64,000 nt of DNA from JBBSEX01 sp038239345 (GTDB lineage Bacteria > Acidobacteriota > Terriglobia > Bryobacterales > Bryobacteraceae). The stretch is from positions 123,123 through 187,122 of the forward strand of contig JBBSEX010000013.1 in the NCBI GenBank assembly GCA_038239345.1. Direction: 5' to 3'. The position numbers and the translations under genes are program-made. The notes beneath the pieces were generated by a model. That model made no database searches and was not told the DNA's origin. It was given only the letters and a program-made list of their open reading frames with translations. This document shows positions 1 through 7,584 of the stretch, one piece after another (positions within the stretch are counted from its first letter, which is position 1; every line of letters starts with the position of its first letter).

Positions 1-615
1 GAAGATGGCCCCAAGATAATCGCCCGGGTTTTCACTTATATGATGGCGTTCCTGCTATTTTTCGCCCTGGGACTTATCGTATTCAGCCGACCGGCATTGC
101 GAATCTTGACAACGCCAGGCTTTCAAGGCGCCGCTGACATCGTGCCTTTGATCGTCGCCGCCTACCTCTTGCGCTCCATCGCCGAATTTTTTCGTTCCCT
201 GTTTCTTGCCGCGGGTCGCCCTTCCTTCGATGCACTTTGCACTTGGGCGGGAGCAGCGGTATGCCTGGGGTCGTATTTCCTATTGATACCGCGGTACGGA
301 ATCTGGGGTGCGGCTGGCGCAACGAACTTGGCGTTTCTGGTGATCGCCGTGATGTCGATGACGTGGACCTATCGCTTGATCCCTTATCGGCTGGAAAATG
401 CGCGGTTGGCTAAGCTCGCCATAACAGGGGGACTTCTGGTGGCAACCTATTTGCTTCTTCCCGTCCAGAATCTGTTGTTACAAATTGGCCTGGCCATCGC
501 GCTCACCCTTGCCTTCCCGGCAATATTATTCGCTATACGGTTCCCCGGTGCGGGAGAGATAGAACACGGGCGGCGATTAGCCCGTTCCATGTTGGCGAAG
601 ATCGTTAGCCGCTAA
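1..615 (+). CDS. Polysaccharide/lipid flippase, C-terminal part (5' end outside window)
   Basis: The reading frame is open from the first base, so the gene begins upstream of the window; the first internal ATG at 40 is not taken as the start. The visible ~204 residues are mostly hydrophobic, with about five to six membrane helices separated by short basic loops (for example SRPALRILTTPGF and WTYRLIPYRLENARLAK). This pattern fits the C-terminal half of MATE/Wzx/MurJ-type exporters that flip lipid-linked saccharides at the inner membrane. No family-specific catalytic residue exists to check, so the exact substrate (O-antigen, exopolysaccharide, lipid II) cannot be assigned. It ends 30 bp before a convergent gene. 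Confidence 0.7.
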   Translation, partial: EDGPKIIARVFTYMMAFLLFFALGLIVFSRPALRILTTPGFQGAADIVPLIVAAYLLRSIAEFFRSLFLAAGRPSFDALCTWAGAAVCLGSYFLLIPRYGIWGAAGATNLAFLVIAVMSMTWTYRLIPYRLENARLAKLAITGGLLVATYLLLPVQNLLLQIGLAIALTLAFPAILFAIRFPGAGEIEHGRRLARSMLAKIVSR

Positions 616-645
616 CTTGGAACGGCGATGTGCGCGACTGAGCCC

Positions 646-1413
646 TCAAAGACCAGCGTCCCAATCATAGCCTTCCTTGGCCCAATAGTCAGCAGGGCGT
701 TCGTTGGTGTAGGTGATGGTGCTAACGCGCTTGATGTTCTTAATTCCATACTTTACCGGAATTGCCAATCGCAACGGCGCGCCATGTTCCAGGGTGATTG
801 GTGTGCCGTTCATTTCATAGCAAAGCAGCGTTTGCGGATGCATGGCACTCGCCATATCGAGGCCTACGAAGTACTCCTCATCGGGAGTTTGCATGCTCAC
901 ATAACGAGCACCCGTCGATTGCGGCGCGAAAGCCGCGGTGAAATCCGAAAACCGCGCGCCCGCCCAATGAGCGATCACACTCCAGCCCTCGATGCATTTG
1001 AGTTGGGTCGTGTGCTCGGTGCGGGGCAGACTGTGGATTTCGCGAATCCCTACAGGGCGCGATTCAGCTTGTTTGGTCAGATGGTTTATCGTCAGATTCC
1101 AAACTGCCGGATCGAAATCGTCCCCTAGACCGATGTCGCCATTGACGCGCATCTTCTGCACTTCGTCAGGTGAGAACGTGGGGGCTAATCGAGCCTCGCC
1201 ATAGACGCGAGCGATGCGCTCATTGAATTGAAGAGTGCGCCGGAGCGGGCTGGCCAATGAGTCCACCTGAGGCCGCGTCCGCAGCCAATACCAGCCACCC
1301 CAGGCCCCAATCCCCGCAACGCCCATGGTTATAAACGCCCGTCGAGTCCGGCTCGCTGACTCTTCTTCGGGGGTCAGAACACGGCTCGGCTTCAAGTCTT
1401 TATTCTCCGTCAT
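646..1413 (-). CDS. Tat-exported sulfite-oxidase-fold molybdopterin oxidoreductase
   Basis: A 255-residue protein. The ATG at 1413 is preferred over one 24 bp upstream because a GGGAGG ribosome site precedes it. Residues 24-25 are a twin arginine (RTRRAFI) followed by a hydrophobic stretch, so Tat export is likely, as expected for a periplasmic molybdoenzyme. The oxidoreductase molybdopterin-binding domain covers most of the rest; Cys140 in QLKCIEGW is the expected Mo ligand of the sulfite oxidase/MsrP fold. The upstream neighbour is a heme-b membrane protein whose stop overlaps this start by 14 bp, giving a translationally coupled periplasmic Mo enzyme plus membrane electron carrier, analogous to MsrPQ. 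The substrate is unknown. Confidence 0.85.
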   Translation of the reverse strand: MTENKDLKPSRVLTPEEESASRTRRAFITMGVAGIGAWGGWYWLRTRPQVDSLASPLRRTLQFNERIARVYGEARLAPTFSPDEVQKMRVNGDIGLGDDFDPAVWNLTINHLTKQAESRPVGIREIHSLPRTEHTTQLKCIEGWSVIAHWAGARFSDFTAAFAPQSTGARYVSMQTPDEEYFVGLDMASAMHPQTLLCYEMNGTPITLEHGAPLRLAIPVKYGIKNIKRVSTITYTNERPADYWAKEGYDWDAGL

Positions 1414-2077
1414 CGGATGCCTCCCTGACAGCAACAAGCGTGTGCCCGGCCACCATGGAGCGAAAATTGTCCCACCCGGCTATCATCACCTGGATGACGT
1501 GAACGATAAAGAAGAAGACGAACGCGGCCATCAGCCAGAAGTGCTCCGCCCGAGCCCATTCATAGCCGCCCAAGATGCTTGTCAACCAACCAAGCTGAAC
1601 AGGTTTGTATATAGCCAATCCCGACACCAGGCTGCCCGCACCCATCAGGATCACACCGCTATAAGCAATTCTCTGCGCCGCATTGTATTTGCCCTGCGGA
1701 GGAGAGTCCTTCCTAAGATGCAGATCGTGAAGAGTGACACGAATCGCGTCGCGTAGTGAATGGCGGTTTGGAACAAGAATCCGCCACTCCCCGGATATGA
1801 GGAGATAGACCACGTAGATAATTCCGTTGAGGGCAAACAACCACATGAAGAAGAAATGCAAAGCCATTCCTTCCGACAGACGCTGCGGTAAAGAAAGTAT
1901 TTTGTAGAACCAATCGGGGAAGAAGTGAACCAAGGTCGTGTCATTCCAGCCGAGACGGTAGACGTCGTTAGCCCAATAGATCATCAGACCGCTCCAGATC
2001 ATGATGGTGAGCAGGGGAAAGCTGATCCAATGGAGCCAGCGGATGGCGAGCGGATGCTTCTCTACAATCTGCTTCAT
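1400..2077 (-). CDS. Cytochrome b561-type membrane protein, partner of the Mo enzyme
   Basis: A 225-residue integral membrane protein with four to five helices. Histidines that could ligate b hemes lie in helices: RWLHW near residue 16, ALHFFF near 92, AEHFWL near 179 and IVHVIQ near 193. This is the pattern of bacterial cytochrome b561/Ni-Fe hydrogenase b subunits, which carry electrons between quinone and a periplasmic enzyme. Its 3' end overlaps the start of the sulfite-oxidase-fold gene, so the two are probably one redox complex. A 51-bp gap separates it from the upstream PLP-enzyme gene; it could have its own promoter or be read through. Confidence 0.8.
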   Translation of the reverse strand: MKQIVEKHPLAIRWLHWISFPLLTIMIWSGLMIYWANDVYRLGWNDTTLVHFFPDWFYKILSLPQRLSEGMALHFFFMWLFALNGIIYVVYLLISGEWRILVPNRHSLRDAIRVTLHDLHLRKDSPPQGKYNAAQRIAYSGVILMGAGSLVSGLAIYKPVQLGWLTSILGGYEWARAEHFWLMAAFVFFFIVHVIQVMIAGWDNFRSMVAGHTLVAVREASDDGE

Positions 2078-2128
2078 GGCCAGTCTTCTATTTCATCCAT
2101 GCATTGCTGTAGCATACTCGAAGAGCGA

Positions 2129-3376
2129 TTAACGCTGGGCCGCTCCCGCTCTTCCCATGATCGGCCATACATCCACAACTTGATCCCCACGAGTCAAATA
2201 ATAACGATCATAGACATTCGTGCTCATGTCCAGGTTCGATGGATAGATCTCCACCCGGTCGCCGATCTTGTAGTCGCGGTCTGTCTCTTTCCAAACCAGA
2301 AGCCCATACTCGGCACCTTGATTCTGAACTTTCACTTCCGGGCGGCCCTTCACCGCGTCCGTCGGTTTCAGCAAAGCTTTGTTGCCGGCATCGATAGTGC
2401 ACTGGCCGGGATGGCGCTTGCTGATCACCGTGGATAGAACCGTGAGCGACGATCCGAAATCGTCAAAAGTGGCGGGGTTATCTTTTCCGCCGATTTCGCG
2501 ATAGAGCGTATCCATGAATATAAACGAGCCCGCTTGCAGCTCGGTTAAGCCTTTAATTTCCGAATCGACGTTGTAGGTACCCGTGCTTCCTCCCGTTATG
2601 ATTTCGATGGGTAGCCCCACTTTCCGGGCAGCCGCCGCGGTCTCCAACATTCCAGACAAATCAGACCGCGATTTCTTCATGCGCTCGTCGAATCCATGCG
2701 TGTGGGCGGCTCCGCCTGAATAGCCCATGATCCCGAAGAGCTTCAGGTTGGACGATGAATCCACCTGTTTTGCGAGAGCGAGTGCCGGTTCGCCGGCCTC
2801 AATGCCATGGCGAGAGAGACCGGCATACACATCGACGACAGTTCTCAACTTGATGTTCTCGGAATGCGCCGCATCCTGCAGCCAAGTGGCGGCCTGGGGA
2901 TCGTCGACCACTGTTCCGAATGTCGCGTCGCGCTTGGCTAACGCGATCACCCGGGCGATATTATTTTTGCTAGTCGGTTGCCGTGTAAGCAAAATCCCGG
3001 TGAAGCCATCGTGGGCCATCAACTCGCATTCTGCTACCGTGGCACAGGTAAGTCCGATGGCCCCCAGCGAACGCTGCCGGCGGGCGACCTTAACGCATTT
3101 GTGAACTTTGACGTGCGGCCGCAAATGGATGCCGGTCGCCGTGCAATGGTCGGCCATCTTCTTTACATTGGCTTCGAAAATGTCCTGATCCACTACCATG
3201 CAAGGCGTTGGAAGATCGTCCTTATAGATGTCTTTTAACTCGCCCCGTGAGAGACGGCTTTCCAGGTCGGCGAAGCGATTGGATGATGTTCCGGCATTCA
3301 AATGAGCTGCCCCAGCGACTAACGCAGTGGATGCGGCAAAAAAATTGCGGCGCGAAAACTTGCCTATATCTGACAT
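2129..3376 (-). CDS. Tat-exported DSD1/D-threonine-aldolase-like PLP-fold protein
   Basis: A 415-residue protein starting behind an AAGGAG site. The N-terminus carries a twin-arginine signal (FSRRNFFAAS, residues 7-16). The alanine racemase-like TIM barrel begins near residue 50; Lys90 in RPHVKVHK is the expected Schiff-base lysine. Known relatives (D-threonine aldolase, D-serine dehydratase, D-hydroxyaspartate dehydratase) bind a metal through a His in a xEHG segment and a His-x-Cys in a PNHVC segment. Here those places read QGAEYG and PSNLDMS, so both ligand sets appear lost. Export and altered metal site make the exact reaction uncertain. It lies 9 bp after the D-aminoacylase gene, consistent with D-amino-acid metabolism in the periplasm. 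Confidence 0.75.
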   Translation of the reverse strand: MSDIGKFSRRNFFAASTALVAGAAHLNAGTSSNRFADLESRLSRGELKDIYKDDLPTPCMVVDQDIFEANVKKMADHCTATGIHLRPHVKVHKCVKVARRQRSLGAIGLTCATVAECELMAHDGFTGILLTRQPTSKNNIARVIALAKRDATFGTVVDDPQAATWLQDAAHSENIKLRTVVDVYAGLSRHGIEAGEPALALAKQVDSSSNLKLFGIMGYSGGAAHTHGFDERMKKSRSDLSGMLETAAAARKVGLPIEIITGGSTGTYNVDSEIKGLTELQAGSFIFMDTLYREIGGKDNPATFDDFGSSLTVLSTVISKRHPGQCTIDAGNKALLKPTDAVKGRPEVKVQNQGAEYGLLVWKETDRDYKIGDRVEIYPSNLDMSTNVYDRYYLTRGDQVVDVWPIMGRAGAAQR

Positions 3377-3385
3377 CGATTCTCC

Positions 3386-4810
3386 TTATTTACCTGTTCG
3401 CAATCCGACTCCGGGATGAACATCGGCAACGAAGCTTCCTTCGCGTACCACAAAGACGCCATTCACCAACACTTGCTTTATACCTTCGGAATACTGAGCG
3501 GGGTTTTCAAACGTAGCTTTATCGATGATGCGATCCGGATCGAAGGCTACCAGATCGGCGTCGGCGCCCACTTTGATACGCCCCTTATTGCGCATTGCAG
3601 GAACGCTCGCCTGCAAACGCTGCGCCGGCAGTAACGTCATTCTGCGAAGCGCATCGTTCAGCGATAGTAGTTTCTGCTCCCGAACATAGAGGCCCAACAC
3701 TCTCGCAAAAGTTCCGGCACTGCGGGGGTGACCCTTGCCATCGGTCAAGCGGCCATCGCTGGCGATCATGACGATGGGGCTCTTCAATCCAGCCTCCAGG
3801 GCTTCTTTGGGAAGTGTGTGGCTGATCACGGAGCCGCCCTGCTTTCTATATTTTTCAAAATTCTCGGCCGTAAGACGTTCGCCGGTCGCTGCCCATTGCA
3901 GGTCGTGATAGCTGAACCCAGTCTTCTTTTCCCAATCGTCGTAGATGGCCGACTCGATGCGCGAGGCCGACGCAGTATAGGGATACATCTCCGTTGTGAC
4001 ATCAACGCCGTGCTTGCGCGCGCCTTCGATCATCTGCAAACAGATTGGCGTCAACTTCGCAGCGGAACTGGTGAGGTGAACAATGTGCAGCGATGCGCCG
4101 GTGACAGCGGCGTTGGCTATCACTTCCTGCAACGCTGGGATCGAACCACTATTGGGTTCGTTTGAAACTCCACCACGCATATGGACGAATGTTACGACGT
4201 GCCGTTCCGCGGCCAGCTGGAAGAGGCGAAAGATTTCCTGACGCGGCGTTGTGGGGACATAAGCGATGCCGAATCCGATGCCAATCGCGCCATCATCCAA
4301 CCCGCGGCGGATGGCGTTAACGATGGAAAGAGTCTCTTCGTCGGTGGCGATCCGGTGCGACGCCTCATCGCGCGGCAGAAAGACGCCGGTATCGTGCATT
4401 GCCGCCATACGGGCCGGAACGTGGCCGGAGCTTGCGCCGAAATTGACCAGCGCCTTACCTTCCCGGCTCTGATACCACGGGGCTACCGGCGAAACTCCGA
4501 TCTCCAGTTCAAGCGCAGTGGTGACGCCGTCGCGAGCCTTGTAGCGATAATTTTCGTCGTCCTGGCCGTGCGAATGAAGATCGATAAATCCCGGCGACAC
4601 CACCAGACCGTGGACGTCGACTTCCGTTTTGCCCCGCAATGGCGCACTTGATATGGCTACAATGCGTTTCCCGCGGATGCCAATGTTTCGCACTGCATCC
4701 AGCCCCGACTCAGGATCAATCACGCGGCCATTCGATAGAACGATGTCTAACGACTGTGCGGATAACGCTGCGCTGACGATCAAAAAAGCGATCGCGAGTT
4801 GTTTCTTCAT
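3386..4810 (-). CDS. Exported N-acyl-D-amino-acid deacylase (amidohydrolase)
   Basis: A 474-residue protein from the ATG at 4810, whose ATGA overlaps the stop of the PQQ dehydrogenase gene. A longer reading frame to 4942 exists, but its extra residues are a shadow of the neighbour. The N-terminal MKKQLAIAFLIVSAALSAQS is a signal peptide. The amidohydrolase motif FIDLHSHG supplies two His ligands; VHLTSS holds another, and ASDGRLTDG plus HPRSAGTF match D-aminoacylases. The canonical GNCG segment is replaced by an ALELEIG segment, a variant in which a Glu may stand in for the metal-binding Cys. It should hydrolyse N-acyl-D-amino acids; the downstream DSD1-like gene could act on the product. Confidence 0.85.
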   Translation of the reverse strand: MKKQLAIAFLIVSAALSAQSLDIVLSNGRVIDPESGLDAVRNIGIRGKRIVAISSAPLRGKTEVDVHGLVVSPGFIDLHSHGQDDENYRYKARDGVTTALELEIGVSPVAPWYQSREGKALVNFGASSGHVPARMAAMHDTGVFLPRDEASHRIATDEETLSIVNAIRRGLDDGAIGIGFGIAYVPTTPRQEIFRLFQLAAERHVVTFVHMRGGVSNEPNSGSIPALQEVIANAAVTGASLHIVHLTSSAAKLTPICLQMIEGARKHGVDVTTEMYPYTASASRIESAIYDDWEKKTGFSYHDLQWAATGERLTAENFEKYRKQGGSVISHTLPKEALEAGLKSPIVMIASDGRLTDGKGHPRSAGTFARVLGLYVREQKLLSLNDALRRMTLLPAQRLQASVPAMRNKGRIKVGADADLVAFDPDRIIDKATFENPAQYSEGIKQVLVNGVFVVREGSFVADVHPGVGLRTGK

Positions 4811-6366
4811 TCTGGCCCTCTCATTTTCGGTAGAGCGAACGTTACCATCGTCTGTCCGGCGACGACGGCGATGTACTGGCGGCCATCCAGAGAGTAACTG
4901 ACCGGGGGCGCGAGGATGATTCCTCCCGCTTGAAATCGCCACAGCACTTCGCCTGTCTTAGCATCGAAAGCGATCAGGTAACCCTCGGCGTCGCCGGCGA
5001 ATACCAATCCGCCCGCGGTAGCCAGAACACCGCCGCTAGGGGGGCTGACAGTATCGAAGTGCCATTTGATGTCGCCCGTCCCGGGGTCCACCGCAAGGAT
5101 GCGGCCGCCACCCGGTTCGTTCCTGCCAACAGTGCTGGCCTGATACCATTGGCCCTCAACGAAGGCTTGCGTGGTCTTATAGAAAAGCATGCAACGCTCG
5201 CTCGACGTGAAGTAATAAAGGTGCGCTTGCGGGCTGTATGCCGTGGCCTGCCAGTTGTGTCCGCCTCCCATTCCCGGACATGTGCGATTGCCTTCTTCGG
5301 TCGGCTCATGATTGGGCACCATGATTGGCCGGCCCTTTGGATCGATGCCGTCGGCCCAGGTTACTTTGGTGTACGGTTGGGCGTGCAACAGCTTGCCGTT
5401 GGTGCGATCGAACAAATAGAAATAGCCGTTTCTATCGGCTTGGATTAGCGCCTTCAGCGGCTTACCGTTCCAATTCATATCCAACAATGTCGGGTCTTCG
5501 GTGGCGTCCCAATCATGCACGTCATGCGGAGTGAATTGATAGTGCCACTTGAGTTTTCCGCTGTCCGCGTCGATTGCGACCATACTGCAGGAGTACAGAT
5601 TGTCGCCCGGCCGCACATCGCCATTCAAATCCGGGCCGGGGTTACCGGTTCCCCAGAAAATCAGATTCGTATCGGGATCGTAAGTACCTGTAATCCAGGT
5701 TGACGCGCCGCCGCGTTTCCAGTTATCGGCAGTCCATGTGTCGCCGCCCGGCTCTCCTTCAGCGGGTACAGTGTAAAATCGCCAGACACGCTTGCCGGTG
5801 TCGGCTTCATAGGCGTCAATGAATCCACGCGTTCCAAATTCCGCACCCGCCATGCCGGTTATCACAAGATTCTTTACGATGATTGGCGCGGCAGTCGCGC
5901 TGTAACCCTTCTTGTAATCCTCCATCACCGTCTTCCAAAGCACCGCGCCGGATGTCGCGTCCATGGCAACTAGCGTACTGTCTAAGTTGACCTTGAAGAG
6001 CTTCCTGCCTTTCATTGCGAACCCGCGATTGACCGGCCCGCAGCAGAGATTCAGTCCGCCTTGGGGGGCGCTTTTATAAGACCAGATCATTCTTCCCGTG
6101 AGGGCATCCAGCGCCCAGGCAAAATTGTTTGGGCCCGTGATGAACATCATCCGATCGAAAACCAGCGGCGTCGTTTCGTTCTTGCCCGGCACATTGGTTT
6201 GGTACATCCACTGCGGCGCGAGTTTGGAAACGGTCTTCGTATTAATCTGATCCAATTCGCTGTAGCGCCAGCCTAGGGAGTTCTTTCCATAAGCGGTCCA
6301 AGCACCGGGATCGTTCTGAGCGAAGGCGATCGCGCCGCCGAGAATACAAAGCGCAAACAGTTTCAT
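4807..6366 (-). CDS. PQQ-dependent dehydrogenase (alcohol/sugar type)
   Basis: A 519-residue secreted quinoprotein with signal peptide MKLFALCILGGAIAFA. Tryptophan-docking propeller repeats run through the protein (for example ALDALTGRMIWSYK, AMDATSGAVLWKT, AVDPGTGDIKWHF, AFDAKTGEVLWRF). The vicinal cysteine pair in LCCGPVNRG matches the ring disulfide over PQQ in methanol/ethanol dehydrogenases, and DWDATEDP resembles the catalytic Asp region. At 519 residues it is shorter than typical methanol dehydrogenases (~600) and has no fused cytochrome. The gene immediately upstream encodes a two-heme cytochrome c with an ATGA overlap, which is the natural electron acceptor. The substrate cannot be read from the sequence. 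Confidence 0.88.
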   Translation of the reverse strand: MKLFALCILGGAIAFAQNDPGAWTAYGKNSLGWRYSELDQINTKTVSKLAPQWMYQTNVPGKNETTPLVFDRMMFITGPNNFAWALDALTGRMIWSYKSAPQGGLNLCCGPVNRGFAMKGRKLFKVNLDSTLVAMDATSGAVLWKTVMEDYKKGYSATAAPIIVKNLVITGMAGAEFGTRGFIDAYEADTGKRVWRFYTVPAEGEPGGDTWTADNWKRGGASTWITGTYDPDTNLIFWGTGNPGPDLNGDVRPGDNLYSCSMVAIDADSGKLKWHYQFTPHDVHDWDATEDPTLLDMNWNGKPLKALIQADRNGYFYLFDRTNGKLLHAQPYTKVTWADGIDPKGRPIMVPNHEPTEEGNRTCPGMGGGHNWQATAYSPQAHLYYFTSSERCMLFYKTTQAFVEGQWYQASTVGRNEPGGGRILAVDPGTGDIKWHFDTVSPPSGGVLATAGGLVFAGDAEGYLIAFDAKTGEVLWRFQAGGIILAPPVSYSLDGRQYIAVVAGQTMVTFALPKMRGPE

Positions 6367-7124
6367 CGGCTCCCTCGCAAGCTGAGCAAATACGCCAGCA
6401 AATCCTTCATCTCGCCCGGGGTAAACATCTTTTCGTAGGAAGGCATCAACGACTTTCCAACACGTCCCATGGAAGTTGCATCCTCCTTGACGAAAGAATG
6501 GTACTTGCCACTCAGATCAATTAGCTGCACGGAGAAATTATCGACGCTTCTCTCAATCCCGGATACCGTCTTGCCGTCTTTCAAGACAACCTTCACGGTG
6601 CCGTAACCCGGGGTGATGTCGCTATCGGGTGTCAGCACCGATGCTCGAAGATATTTCAGGCTTCGTTGCCGGCCGACGCGTGTCAGATCGGGGCCGATAC
6701 CACTGCCCTTGGTTTCTACCCGGTGACACTGTCCGCAGGCGCCCTTAGTCCAGAAAATCTTTTCGCCCGCCGCGATATCTCCGCTTACGGTTTCAAAGTC
6801 ATGTCTGGCGGTGGATCGCACGTACGACACACGGCGCCAGATAGCATCGGCATCCAGACGTTCCCCGTAAGCGGGCATCTCCGATCCGGGTATGCCGCGG
6901 GCGATTGCGCTGTACAGATCTTTATCCAGGTCGCCGACTGAATAGGATCCATGCGTCAGGTCGGGACCCCTACCGCCGTCGGCATGAATCCCGTGGCAGG
7001 GCGCGCAAAGAATCCGAAACGTCCAGCGGCCGGTCTCCGCGGCTTGCGGATTTCCGGCCAGTGGATTGGTTCCTTGGCCCCGGCATATCGCGGCGAGAAA
7101 CAAGACAAGTGTCAAACGGGACAT
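6363..7124 (-). CDS. Secreted two-heme cytochrome c (TIGR02603-like second domain)
   Basis: A 253-residue protein with a signal peptide and two heme-attachment motifs: CAPCH at residues 40-44 and CGQCH near residue 135. The second half, with the GSGIGPDLTRVG stretch and the LTPDSDITPGY and VVLKDGKTVSG segments, resembles the putative heme-binding domain family often fused to planctomycete and acidobacterial dehydrogenases. It is the first intact gene of the minus-strand operon; its stop overlaps the PQQ dehydrogenase start (ATGA), supporting a role as electron acceptor for that enzyme. An aldehyde dehydrogenase remnant ends only 5 bp upstream of its start, so its original promoter context was probably disturbed. 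Confidence 0.85.
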   Translation of the reverse strand: MSRLTLVLFLAAICRGQGTNPLAGNPQAAETGRWTFRILCAPCHGIHADGGRGPDLTHGSYSVGDLDKDLYSAIARGIPGSEMPAYGERLDADAIWRRVSYVRSTARHDFETVSGDIAAGEKIFWTKGACGQCHRVETKGSGIGPDLTRVGRQRSLKYLRASVLTPDSDITPGYGTVKVVLKDGKTVSGIERSVDNFSVQLIDLSGKYHSFVKEDATSMGRVGKSLMPSYEKMFTPGEMKDLLAYLLSLRGSR

Positions 7125-7129
7125 GTGCT

Positions 7130-7498
7130 TTACGTATGCATGATCATGACATGCTTTGTAATTTTGTAATTCTTCACCGATTCGTGCGACAAATCTTTGC
7201 CAACACCAGACTGCTTAAACCCGCCATGTGGTGTTTCCGAAGCGAGCGGCATATGATCGTTGATCCAAACCGCGCCGTACTCAAGCTGCTTGCTTACACG
7301 CATCGCCCTTCCGATATCTTTGGTCCAGATGGAAGAAGCCAGGCCGTAGGGCGTGTCGTTGGCGAGTTGAATCGCTTCTTTCTCACCGTTGAAGGCGCTG
7401 ATCGTAATCACCGGCCCGAATACTTCGGATTGGATGATTTCGGCATTTTGCGGTACATCGGTAATGACGGTCGGCTCGTAGTAATAGCCTTGTTCGCC
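7130..7498 (-). pseudogene. Aldehyde dehydrogenase C-terminal remnant
   Basis: About 122 codons match the last quarter of the NAD-dependent aldehyde dehydrogenase family: GEQGYYYEPTVITDV, the SEVFGPV segment, NDTPYGLASSIWT, and GGFKQSGVGKDLSHE. The normal C-terminus and stop are present. The catalytic Cys and Glu and the whole NAD domain are absent. The match starts abruptly at 7498, where the sequence switches frame and becomes aldolase-like. It lies 5 bp upstream of the cytochrome c gene, so it was probably once the head of that operon (PQQ alcohol dehydrogenase followed by aldehyde oxidation would make sense). An ATG at 7411 could permit a 93-residue product, but it would be inactive. Confidence 0.75.
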
Positions 7499-7500
7499 CC

Positions 7501-7584
7501 AATGAATTTGCAGATGCCAAGCTCAATCGTCTGCCGAATCGTCTCGGAAGGAAGCCCCGATGCTCCATGCAAAACCAGGAAGAA
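7501..7584 (-). pseudogene. Class II fructose-bisphosphate aldolase fragment (28 codons)
   Basis: A short stretch reads FFLVLHGASGLPSETIRQ and then TIELGICKFI, which matches the conserved LHGGSG...IR.AI..GI.K region of class II ketose-bisphosphate aldolases. Homology stops on both sides: upstream the bases become the 5' end of a plus-strand MFS gene, downstream the frame changes and becomes aldehyde dehydrogenase. Only about 84 bp remain, so it is a rearrangement relic. It is short, so the identification rests on the LHGASG motif and its spacing to GICK. Confidence 0.55.

Noticed and set aside
628..1128. 166-codon open frame on the plus strand
   Set aside because: It is the complement of the molybdoenzyme gene, which has Tat signal, Cys ligand and ribosome site; the plus frame has no domain.
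4811..4942. N-terminal extension of the D-aminoacylase
   Set aside because: The extra 44 residues are Arg/Pro-rich, overlap the PQQ dehydrogenase coding frame and would bury a clear signal peptide; ATGA coupling at 4810 is better.
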